A stretch of 64,000 nucleotides of DNA from Udeniomyces pyricola. Its lineage: Eukaryota > Basidiomycota > Tremellomycetes > Cystofilobasidiales > Mrakiaceae. Location of the stretch: positions 868,001 through 932,000 of the forward strand of contig BCIK01000001.1 of NCBI GenBank assembly GCA_039545295.1, given 5' to 3'. The notes under the pieces were generated by a model, which worked only from the letters and a program-made list of their open reading frames with translations, did no database searches and was not told where the DNA came from. A program made the position numbers and the translations under genes. Below, piece after piece: positions 35,546 to 46,488 of the stretch; within the stretch, counting starts at the first letter, position 1; each line of letters opens with the position of its first letter.

Positions 35546-38500
35546 CTATTTCTGTTTACGACCGGCAGCAGAGGGAGGAGGAGATATCGTTGGCTTGCCG
35601 CAATCCCGAGGTGCGTTCGCCGAGCACTGCAGATAGAAAACAGGGGATGAAGAGATCAGTTCGACCGTCCTCACCATCATCAAAGCGTGATACAGACGCT
35701 CAAGAAATCACAACCGTGAAGCATCATCAAAGAATTCACCTTGACATGCACGACCTTCTTGCAGTCATCACAGCAGAGGAAAGGTGAGGTATTCTTGACG
35801 CGCTAGAGATAACCAAGCAAAGTGCACGTTCAGCTATCAGCTTCTTCGCCCAAAGACTTCCACTTCGACACCGCATGAAAAGTCAGTGTCGTAAAACTCG
35901 CTACTCACGTGTCGGCAGACAGAGCATTTCATCTTCTCCCCTCCTACCCCACTGCTCCCGGCTGCAGCTGCAGCCTTATCAATTCCAACCGAAGACGCAG
36001 CGCCATAGAACCAGCCAAGTCCGAGCCCGCCTCCCGCTTTGGAGACGCCCTTGCTCACAACTCCAACAGGTTTAACGAAAGAGAAACGGTGCGTATAGGC
36101 TGAGGCAGGAACGGCTGGTGGAGGTCGATTAGGCTTCCTGGGCGAAGTCGGAAGAACAGGTGCAACACCAGTGAAAGCGTTGTTCGTGGCAGCGCCTCCA
36201 TCTAAGGCCGGCGAGGTCGGAGGTCCAACTGGATTCGCTGCTGGACGAGCAATGACAGAGTCTGTAGCAGAAGGTTTGGTTTCTAGTTTGGTAGCGTTCG
36301 GTGCTGTCTCGCCCGCGGATGTGGGGTTGCTGACCGGACTGACTTCACTTGGGATTTGTGGAAGATCAGCCACAGACGAAGGCTCGGGTTTCTTAGCCGG
36401 TCGAGCATGGTTCTTGATGGTAATCACAGACGATGCACCTCCTTCGTCGGCGTTCTCGACCCCAGGTGAAGGAGACGAGGTAACTTCCTCGTGATCTGGT
36501 AACGCGGCGATCGAGTTGGGTCGGGAACGGACGACGGTCGTAGAGTAATGAGAAGTCGCAGAGGGTTTGGCCGAAGAGGCATAGGTGGTGGCTTCAGATA
36601 GGAGATGTTGATGTCCTGCTATGCGGAAAGTACCGATGACGCGATGGACATACCAATCAGTCTCGGTCAACACAGTTGCTGTACAGGAGGGCATGTGAAA
36701 GCTAACATACCTCGCATCTCGCTTGCGTCCTCGTAGAAACTAGGTAGACTGCCTCGCGCGTTGTGTTCTTTGGTGGCATCGACGTGACTGTCTCCCCATC
36801 GAGCAGTCCTCCAGGTCGTCTTCGCATGCTCGGGACCACCCTCAGCTCCACCATTCGTATCGCTTCCTCCTCCTCCTAGCCTGACGGTGCCAAGGCCCTT
36901 GAGGATCTCGTGCAGATCTTCGTCTTCTTGCTCTTCATCATCTGTCGAGTCATCAGGGACCTTCTTGTCATCTCCATTAGTGGACAACCGGATCTCCTTG
37001 CCGATGCCTTGGCCGAACGAAGGGATCCGCTTGTTCCCAAGACCGGGCCGGCCAGGAACACCGCCGACAAGCTTGAGCGAACCGACGTGCTCATGCTCAT
37101 CTCCTCGAGCAAGGACTTCGATTTCGAGCTCCCTCAGTCGTCGGAGAACCTCAGGCATTTGAGGTCGGAAGGAAGGCTGCCAGAATAGTAGGTGGTGACC
37201 ACACACGGGGGGGGGGGGGGGGGGGGAGGGTAAGGGTAAGGGTGAGGGTGAGGGAAATCAGCAATGCATCGAGATCGCAGAAGGTTTGCTCATCTGGCGA
37301 TAGGCGAGGGACCACTCACGTCAACGAGAGCACAATCAAGTGCAAGCTGAATGAACCCGGCAGGACAGCCAGGGGAAGCTAGCGACCGGACTTCGTTTTC
37401 GTCGAGACCGAACGATGGAACGGACCGCTGTCAAGATCGAACGCAAGTATAGTTTAATTTCTGCCGACATCGTATAACCCCGTCGAAAATTTGACGAGTC
37501 AACCTACTTTGAATGTGGTGCTATCCACAAGTTTCCTAGCAATGATTTCGGCAAACTGACCAGGTGAAGGAAGAGATCAACCTATCAGTATATAGATTGG
37601 AGTAAGCGAGTCAATCAAAAGGACAAAGCTCACAATGACACCGAGTGAGAATACATCCGTGGGTAGATCAAACTCTGCCCCCATCAGAATTTCGGGCGAC
37701 ATGTAGCCATCGGTGCCGCAGTAACTCATACGTCGCATCTCGTCCTCGTTTCGGGCAGCGATACGAGCGAAGCCAAAGTCGGTCATCTTGATGCGCTCAT
37801 TGGATGTGATCAAGAGATTCTCGCCCTTGAGGTCTCGGTGGATACACTGTGTAGATGCGGATGAGGTATCCTGCCTGTCAGCGAGCAGTCTCGTTACGAC
37901 CGTCCAGCGTTTGAGGGAGTGTCTGACCAACCTTGCGGGCATGCAGATAAGCCAGTGCTCGAGCGATGTCGGTCGCGAATGAGAGCCTCAACCGCCAGGG
38001 AAACGTTGGGTGAGTCCGAACATCCCAGATATAAGATCGAAGGTTGCCGTTATCAATGAACTCCGAAATGATACTGTGACGTTGATTGAAGGTAAGAACA
38101 TAGTCACATGGCAGCGGGGAGGAGTAGACCGTTAGCTGCGGTTCGCAACTTGACGAGGTCCAAGGGGGAGGAGTCGAGCTCGTCGACGCTGCTTACAAGA
38201 TACGGTTGTCAGGGGGTGGAGCCCGTGAAAGACCAAGATACTGTCAGCAAAGAGGAAAGATTCATCAGCCAAGGTTCGAGCGGTAACATACATGTCGTTT
38301 AGGCAAGAGGTGCTAACCAGAACGACGTTGCTGCAAAGCCAACAGTGCAACAGCAAGGACGGCGCGGCGAAACCATTCAGCATGTGGTCAACACTGAGAC
38401 AGTCTCGAGACCATATCAGATATATGTCGCCGTTGTAACAACTCACGGGTGACGGGCCTCCTTCATAATTCTCCACTCCCGCTCAAAGTACTTTGAGACT

Positions 38501-39100
38501 TCGTAATCCGTGGAAGGCAGAACCTGAATTGCAGTCAGACAATCAGCAAAAGTATGAATTTAGTAATAATCAGGGTGATTTTTCTTTGCACAGATGTTTG
38601 CCATTTCACTCGGACCAGTAACACCATTTTACATACCTCTTTGATGGCGACCTCCACTCCAAGATACAAGCCTTGATTTTGCCAAAATAGAATTGGACAA
38701 AGAAGCGGGGACAGGTCAGCAAATATCGATGCAAACAACCCCCCCTTCCCTGTCCCGCAGCAGCCTCCACCATCGTTCACCTCCCGCTTCGGTCAGCACG
38801 TACCCTTCATGACGACCCCAAACGATCCCGCTCCCAGCTTCTCCCCGGTGAAGACGAGCTGATCGTATGGTATAGCATCCCTACAAGAAAAAGAACAAAA
38901 AGTTAGGCAACAGGGGCGTTGAGGGTCAGGCCTAACTTGGTAAGATGCATTGATGAATGGCGGAATCGAGACTGGCCCGAGTGGCGGGAAGCAATCTCCA
39001 ACGAACCATTCCTGCGAGTGACAGAAAGGCAAGGTCCGGCTAGGTTTGATTAGCTCAAGATCAGATCGATGTTCAGAGAAGCAGATGCGATTCCTACCAT
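35546..39100 (-). CDS. TKL-like protein kinase with C-terminal C1-like zinc finger
   Basis: Fifteen exons give 724 residues: 39100-39098, 38971-38937, 38880-38804, 38671-38637, 38523-38447, 38330-38318, 38240-38197, 38073-37932, 37846-37634, 37555-37508, 37427-37320, 37176-36711, 36678-35909, 35802-35740, 35626-35546. The kinase domain (about 20-260) has GAGSFGVV, VAIKE, EFIDNGNLRSYI, HRDLKGEN, DFGFARI and DLPTDVFSLG. A PSFRPQMPEVL block ends it, typical of TKL/RAF-like kinases. After 400 mostly disordered residues, the last exons form a zinc finger: CSVC, then CDDCKKVVHVKCSANAPRDC, an exact Cx2Cx4Hx2Cx7C as in C1 domains, but the N-terminal His of a C1 is not seen. Coding exon 1 is modelled as the ATG alone; a start inside exon 2 (MHLTKD) is the alternative. 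Substrates are unknown. Confidence 0.85.
37207..37256. repeat. G20 run plus telomere-like GGGTAA/GGGTGA repeats in kinase intron
   Basis: Twenty G residues (37207-37226) are followed by AGGGTAAGGGTAAGGGTGAG and one further GGG on the plus strand. On the sense strand of the kinase this is a C-rich tract upstream of the acceptor at 37177. The plus strand has enough G-triplets for a quadruplex. Confidence 0.75.
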
Positions 39101-39952
39101 GTTGTTTGATTGAACGAGCGTTGGGACAGGAGAGGGAGAGTAGGATGCTGGAGAGTATTAGGGGCGGGACACGGTGCTGTTGATGCCGATTGAGACGGAT
39201 AATTGATTGGCGATGAGTGGAGTTGATTTCAGTGAGCGGGTTGAGCGCGAACAACGTTGAGCGGGAAGTGAGGAAGGAAGAGAAGGGAAGAAGTATCCAG
39301 AAGACGAGATGGGGATCAAGGAGAGGAGACGGGGGAGCTGGCAAAATGAGAGAGCGAGGGCAAGGGCAAGGGTGGGCTGAGGTTGATTGACAGAGAGGAG
39401 GCGAGCCATGATGATGATGAGCGGGCGGAGGGACAGGCCGGACAGGGGGGGTTGGGGGGTTATTGATTATTGTTTGACATGGACTCATGACCAATCCGCC
39501 TCGACATCCTCGATATTGATATAAGGGGCGGGCTCATGTAGGATCACGAAACGTAAGAATCTGTCAAGTAGCATTCTTTTGTACTGTACGTGCTCAACGG
39601 ATCCGTGAGCTCACTAGCGCTATAGGGTGCGACCGCAACATGCCAACAGGCTCTGATATGATCAATCAATGACAAATGTAGGATGAGTTTCAAGTTTTTC
39701 TTTCGACACCCGCCCAACCGAGAATATCATTCCACCTCGCATGAATCAATCACTCTCACATCTGCATCAACGCTAGTATAGGCCCAAGACATTCACATCG
39801 TCACGATTGGCACGCAAGACGAGAGAAAATCCGCCAAGTCAAAGAATCATACAACGTGGAGAAATTAACAGAGAAAAGAAATAAGGGAATTCGACCGAAA
39901 GATAATCCCTCTGGTGAGAGCACATGCAAAGACGCAGCCAGCAAGCAGAAAC
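39101..39952. other. Intergenic region between kinase start and acyl-CoA dehydrogenase end
   Basis: About 850 nt. Long minus-strand frames (around 39160-39490) give low-complexity protein without family features, and are probably 5' UTR or promoter of the kinase. No gene is supported. Confidence 0.5.
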
Positions 39953-42715
39953 CTAAAGCTTCGCCGTCTTGGGAATGCCTTTGACCGCCATACGAACACC
40001 CAAATCGCCAAGAACGTTTTCGGCTCCGCCCAGGATGGCGTCGAACGGCTGGGTGCGATGGAATTGCTCGATGAAGTAGCCCATACCAGTCTGAAGAAAG
40101 CATGAGAACACTGCATTAGTTCGCTGATTGCCAGAGTACGGAAGGGTGTAAGAGAACGATCGATGCTAGCGTACCTTGGTTAGAGCTCGACCTCCAAAGA
40201 TCTGGACAGCCTCCTTTGCAATCTCACCGGCAACTCGGGTACTATACATCTTGAGGAGGGCAATCGGTCCAGCGAGATGCTTCGATTGCTGGTTGTACGA
40301 CATTTTCGTCATCTGGAATGTCACGTTCTCGAGCCACGCCTGGACGGCCTCAACCTTGGCAATCATGCCGGCAAGTTGCAGTCTAATGACTGCAGAAGCA
40401 AGGGCAAATTTGTGTATAGCGAAATGTCGTCAGCCAATAGTGTAATAGGGTGTCAAAGTTTGGGTGGGAGATAGTCATAGCAGAACACATACCTGGCTGG
40501 GCAATGAGAGGCTTGCCAAACACGACCCGCTGGTTGGCCCACAAGAGACACTCTTCGACGGCCATCCTCGAAGACCTCGCCGACGATACGCACATAGTCC
40601 AACGTTCGTGGTTGAAATTGCTTAGGGCAATTTGGATGCCTTGTCCGGGCTTGCCAAGCGTGTACTGAACCATGCCAACAGATAGACAACTTCGGCGTCA
40701 ACCAAGTGCTCCCGGCTGATGAAGTCGAGACGAAAAAAAAATACGAAGCGGGGCATGACACACTTTGATCGGGACTTTAACGTTGTCGAAAAACACCTGG
40801 GCAGTACCAGCAGCGGTAGAATAGGAGGTCTATAGATGACGCCACAGAGGCAGGAGCGATCAACATCTCGATTCACGCACATGGGTTGGTGGAGGAAGGG
40901 CTTCGAGACATACCTTGATCTGCTTCGTCGAGACTCCCTCGATGCGAGGGATACAAATCATGGTGAGGCCATCGTCGGTGACACAAGCAGTCGAGAAGTA
41001 GCTGATGCAAATCACTGTCGTCAGTGCGTCATCCTGACATGTCACAATCTGCTGATGTAGCGCAAACAGATTACTAACCTAGCATACATGCCACCAGTGA
41101 TCCACTTTTTGTGACCTGAGATGATCCAGTACTGGCCACATTCAGATTTGGTCGCCTTTGTGCGCAGTCCCGACACAACGTCCGAGCCAGCGTAGGCTTC
41201 CGTGATCGCAAGGCAGATGTGCTGATCGGTCGAAAGGGAAAAAGCGACCAGCTGTGAGTCACAAACTTCTTCAGAAACACAACAAACTGAGGGTCAGACG
41301 AGCTCACCTTTTCTCCTCGCATAACAGATGGTACAATCTCATCAATGACTTCTTTAGTGGCAAAGTTGATGATGGGTGGCAGTCTGAAAAGAGGTGACTC
41401 AAAGTTGTATCAGTCTACACACTAGCTGAGCCCATGAGACGATACGCCAAGAATACTTACCCGATAACGTTGCCGCCTCCGAGACCTAGATCCGAGAGAA
41501 GCATATGTAGGTCAGAAACTGAGAGTCGATAGAAAGAATCACAATCCGGGAGACCCTCATCGTACCATCTCCGTAGCCACGAGCACCGGCGAGAACCATC
41601 TCCTGCGTAACAACGAGCTCGTGGAAGTCTGTAAGAGATCAGATATGCACGCAAAGCAATCCGTCAGTCCCTGTGAGAGATCATGAGGCCAATTGGTCAA
41701 GCAGCTGATCACACCGCCAAACCTACAATCGAACTCCTCTGGCTTGACGATACCACCCAAGAGGGTAACACCGGCAAGGTGTTTGCCCGGGCCAAACCTC
41801 ATCGCGTTGACGCCGTTCTCGCCGAGGAGCTTGATGACCTCTTCTGACGGTGCCTTGCCGTTGTCCTCGCATGCCCGGGCATCTGGTCTGACGTGGACGT
41901 CGACAAGCTCGCGCATGGCTTTCTGAAGCGTGCGATGGGTGTCATTGTAGTAGGGCGAGTGGAACGCTTTGGAAAGCCATGTCGGCTCGCTGTACGGCAC
42001 CTCTTTGAGCGCGCCAATCTCCCTATAGAACCATGGGTATATGAGGGGAGAAGAAAGGAGAGGTGAAAGATGACAGAAATCATCAGCACACGGCTAATGT
42101 AGCGGCCGAGTAGCCGAGCAGGCAGCAATCAGACGCGTGCACGGACCTGGCAAAGATTTGCTTTTTCTCTCCCTTGATAGTACCAATGATCAGTCGCTGA
42201 TAGGCCGGCTTGGTGAGAATCTCCTGTCGATGGAGGCCGTAGAAAGCCTCGGTGGCGTCTTGACCAGCTGGAAACGTTGCCGTATGGAAGAAAAGGAGCA
42301 CGAATCAGGATGCGTCTATTGGCAGGGTCGAGAATCAAATCTTGGCTCGGTCGATCGACAGCCTACCAGCGCTCGCCATATCAGACTACGTACCGACGTC
42401 AGCATCGAGGAGGACAGCAGCGCCTCCGGGGTGCAGACCCATGAACTTAGAGAGATCGTAGACCTGCGCATCGACAACAACCCAGAGGTCTCCCTCCTTG
42501 TTGTGCTGGTAGAGGGGAAATGCAGGTAACGAGTCATCACAACAGTGGGACATCAGAGTAAGTCAGCTTGGAGAAGCGCCTCATGATCAAGAGGAAAGGA
42601 TCCTTGGGACTATAGCAACGAGGAAGCACGAAAGAAGCGCGAAGTCAAGGACAAAGAGGGAACGTACCTTGGCGACTTCCTCATAGGTGAGCTCTTTGAG
42701 TGTCTTGCTAGCCAT
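39953..42715 (-). CDS. Cytochrome b5/acyl-CoA dehydrogenase fusion protein
   Basis: Thirteen exons (42715-42668, 42505-42394, 42267-42147, 42022-41727, 41628-41566, 41485-41461, 41383-41308, 41221-41079, 41001-40914, 40829-40764, 40664-40493, 40389-40175, 40090-39953) give 520 residues. Residues 4-80 are a cytochrome b5 domain ([21 protein letters not shown], heme ligand motif HPGGAA at 41-46). The rest is an acyl-CoA dehydrogenase: [62 protein letters not shown], then [22 protein letters not shown]-dependent oxidation of an acyl-CoA with electrons linked to a built-in heme is inferred. No mitochondrial presequence is visible, and the C-terminus (PKTAKL) is only weakly like a PTS1 signal, so the compartment is open. 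Confidence 0.92.
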
Positions 42716-43229
42716 AATGCTTGATTTTAGTATGGAAGATAGAGAAGTGGTGCTGAGAGTCGATCGACTGTATGCGTGTGATTAAGCAAGCGAGGGGGGG
42801 GGGGGATGAAAACAAGGGATGAAGGTGATGAGGGCGGAGGAGAAAGGGCAAATGCAGACCGGTTGGTTGGTTGAAGGAGGGGAGTCGTCTCACTCGGCTC
42901 TCGATCGCCCGGTTGCCGGAGCTCATTTGGACCAGTCGACTCTGGTAGCCATCACAAGCTTCGCGGTCCGTTTCCTGGTCTCAGCACTGCTTTCTTTTCA
43001 CGTCTACATATCCGACTGGAATGCTAGATGCGAACAGAGTATGCACTTGCGGTCTCCTAGACGTTATCGGTAATTTTCGTTCACGTATACACGATCATCT
43101 TAACGATTTGTTCGCTGCTGACTTATACATTCGAAGCTGGACGCTACATGTTATCCACGAATTGGGTCAAGTTGAAGCGTAGCCGTCTCGCCGGTAAGTG
43201 ACGAGAGATGATCATGGCATGAGCATATA
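42716..43229. other. Intergenic region upstream of acyl-CoA dehydrogenase
   Basis: 514 nt including a G12 run (42794-42805; C-rich in the transcript leader). No gene is seen. Confidence 0.5.
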
Positions 43230-45989
43230 CTATCCTGAATTTGCGCCCCTTGTGCCTCCACGTCCAGCAAAGCCGATCCGAATTCCTCGCATACCGACAG
43301 GCAGTCCAACGCCATGCCGCCCTACAGCCGGCCCTTCCCCTAGCTCAGCATCCATTGGAGCCGGTTGGATGGAAGACGGGTGAGATGATCCCCCAGGAAT
43401 CGGCCGGCCTGACGGGACTGGGTCCATCTGGGCGAGTCGTGCAGATGTTGGATTGATGAAGGACGCCTCTATCTCCGTGTCGGTATCAAGGTCGAGATCC
43501 TCCGCTCTATTGGTCGAATTTCGTTGTGAACTATCGAGGTTGACCGCGAGAGCGCCAGCTGAAATTTCACCGTAAGAAGGTGGAGAAGGATCTTTAGAGC
43601 TAGACGCGGTATGCAAAAAGACTCAAAGTCAACTCCTGAGAGAGCGCGAAAGAGTACTCACTGTGCCACCCGCTGGCCGTAATGGCAAAGGCAAAAGTCG
43701 CATCGTGTCCGTCAAATGAGACTTGGGTAGGAACCTCAACTGATCCGCGATGGCCACGCTTGCCAAGACCAAGAGCGCCGTTTGAGTATTGCCCCCACGA
43801 AAAGACTTCTCCGCGAACCGTCAAGGCGACAGCATGATAGTCCCCTACGGCGACGCTGATGACACCCCGGCCTTGGAGATCGTTGATGATCTCGGGCGAA
43901 GCGCCGTCGTCGTGTGAGAAGCGAAGATCGGATCGAGAGCCTTTGGATACGAGCGAAGTCGAGTATGGGCGATCCGTGAACGTCGAGCCAGGAGAGTAGG
44001 CAAAGAATGATTGGACTATATCACGCCACCAACGATCAACGACGACTTAGTGAGGCTGTCGAGCAGGCACAAAAGGTCAACATCTGATGCGGCTGAAGAA
44101 TCAACGTACAATGGGCTGAGATGTGGGTGATTTTTTCTCCATCTTCGGCTCGAGGGTGTTGGAATTGGGGGTGCTGGAGGGAGACGGATTTGGGCTTAAC
44201 GTTCAACACCGATTCACAAAATGCTATAGCGGACAGCAGGCCTAAGACTTGCTCACCTCCTCCCAAAACGCCTTAGAGGAGCCTCTCTCGAGGCTGCCAA
44301 TCTCGTCCAGGCGTGAACCAACCCAGCAGCTCCACACCTTACCGCCCTCAGTCAGTGCCAAAACGAAGCTTTCCCCACACGCTATCTCTATGACTCGCTC
44401 ACCCATCCCATGCGGTTGGGTAGAACCTCGAATCGGAGGAAGGGTAAAAGGCACGATCTCTTCAGAGAGGACCGCGACCGATATGCCGTCTTCGCTGGAG
44501 TCGTTCGGAATGGCACGGTTGATTGTCTCTGTAACGTAGAGACCGGTTGTACCGACTGCGGCAAATGACGGGTACCACACCGAGATCTCGCTCCCGTCGA
44601 ATGACAAGCCAGCGCTGTGGTCCCATCCTGCAGATACCTGGGCGATCGCCTTTGAGACTGCATTACTGGAGATGGGATGGGTTAGTATCCCCTAACCTTC
44701 CCAACATGGTACTGATGGACTTTGGGATGGAGGCGTTGATAACTAACGTGGAAGTGGTCATCTTTTTAGCCTTGCCCCAAGCTGTTAGCTCCCAAACACT
44801 AATCACATGGGAAAGTCAGGGGGCCAAAATCAACATCAATCTGTTCAATGTTTACTAATTGAAGATTGGAAGCTAGACTCACGTGTCGTCTTTACCGAGC
44901 GCAAGAAAGTGACGTCTTCCACAAGAGATGGATCGGATGCCAGTAAGGGCTAGCTGTCGGGGTTGATCTGAGATGGAACCAGCAAGAAGCCAATCTGGGT
45001 TGCTCCGTCTGGGATACTGGGTACCATCGAGGGTGCCTAGTCACACTCCGAACGAAGCATTAGTGATTGCGTCAGTCAGTTTGTGGGATAAAAGATGACC
45101 CGGCCCGCTGGATACATCATACTGACCCCAGACCCAAACGTTGCCTGCTGAATCGAGACCAACAAAACCGAACCCGGATGCTTGGATATCAACAAGCCCC
45201 ACCGAAGGATCAAGAGAGAGGAGGGCAGGCTCATTTAGCCCATTGTAGTCTGCATGGAAAGATGAGAATGCGGGATGGGAACGAGGCAAGCCCAATCGAC
45301 AGTTGGAACTGTCCCCCCACACAAACAGCGACTAAGGAGGAAAGAGGTTTTGAAGCGTTCACTGGATGGCGTCAACATTCTCCCTAACACGGATTCACAC
45401 ATTGCAGGAACACATATCGAGGATCTTACGGGTCGGCGAAGAGCGGCGTAAAGCTCTTTCCATCCGTCCTGGCGAGCCGTGACGGAAGGGGGTAAGTTGA
45501 AGTCGGCTGTTCCGGGGTATGAACATAGCTTGATACGGTGTCAGATTTGGATAGCGGTAAACTGGTTGATGGTGGATTGGTTGACCATATCAAGGTGATG
45601 CACGCCAAAGAGCGATGTGGGGTGGGAAGGGGGGGGGGGGAGAGATTGCAAGCGATGCACACAACTCGCCTCTAATCTTTCGTTTCCAGAAGGTCTGACT
45701 GCAAGCGATGATTGGCGATCAGCTGAGCACAAGAGAGAAAGAGAGAAAATAGCACCTCACGCAGCATGACCTCGATGCAGCACTGACTCTGAGGCAACCT
45801 GGGAGATGTGGCGATTCGTCTGGGAGACTGAAAGCAAGTCTGGTGGGCCAAAATGGGCACGGGGTTAGCCGAGAAGGTGGGTCACGTTGGGTTGTAGGTA
45901 GGGAACAGGATCTCGCCTGAGACGGTAAGCAAAGGCAAGATGCTGTCGAGCAGAAGTTCGTCAGGAAGGTCGTCAAGACGAGAGGACAT
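43230..45989 (-). CDS. SAF1: F-box protein with RCC1-like repeats (SAF1 type)
   Basis: Eleven exons (45989-45917, 45839-45761, 45698-45661, 45506-45430, 45331-45127, 45036-44883, 44798-44748, 44665-44257, 44194-44110, 44015-43662, 43591-43230) give 628 residues. The N-terminus is an F-box: LDDLPDELLLDSILPLLTVS continuing DLLSVSQTNRHISQVASES and FWKRKI. RCC1-like repeats follow: LFVWGDSSNCRLGL, VWVWG, SCGRRHFLALGKDDTVWELT, ACGESFVLALTEGGKVWSCW, VAVGDYHAVALTVRGEVFSW, then GQYSNGALGLG. Yeast Saf1 has this layout and directs SCF ubiquitination of a vacuolar/adenine-linked substrate; the partner here is unknown. The first intron has a GC donor. The last acceptor (CTAAAG) is chosen to keep frame. 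The C-terminal 120 residues are disordered. Confidence 0.88.
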
Positions 45990-46488
45990 GGGGACAATTG
46001 GAATGCGAGTGTGGGGACCAGGTGGAAGAGAAGAGCAGGACCAAAGAGGAAACCGACACGTCGGGGCATCAGGCACATCTATCGATGTCGTTCCACACCG
46101 CTCAAGGTTCGATTCAGATCTCAGAAGCCATTATCATGTACGTTTTTTTCTCGTTTTTCTCCTCATTTCCACACTCACACCCGGAGACCATCACCAGCGA
46201 TCCAACAAGAGATTCGACTCCTGCCAAAGATTGCATTCCATGATCCGTCCACCGCAGGATATCAGACCAACTGATGCGACGACTCATGGGCCAAATCGCC
46301 TCATGATCAGGACCAAACACGTCGCTTTCGGACGCGACTGACCCCAAGCGAGCGGCATCTTCAAGCTTCAATTCCAGTCCGCGGGCGGTCCTTTGTCCGT
46401 AGATCCCTCAAGCCATCCACCTCCCCCCAACCCCTTTCCTCATCAATCGCCCATCACTCGTCGATCTCGTCATCAGCACCATCTTCTC
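45990..46488. promoter_or_regulatory. Divergent promoter region between SAF1-like and KAR9 genes
   Basis: This 499-nt region separates the two start codons. Open frames here overlap without features. Individual elements cannot be named. Confidence 0.45.
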
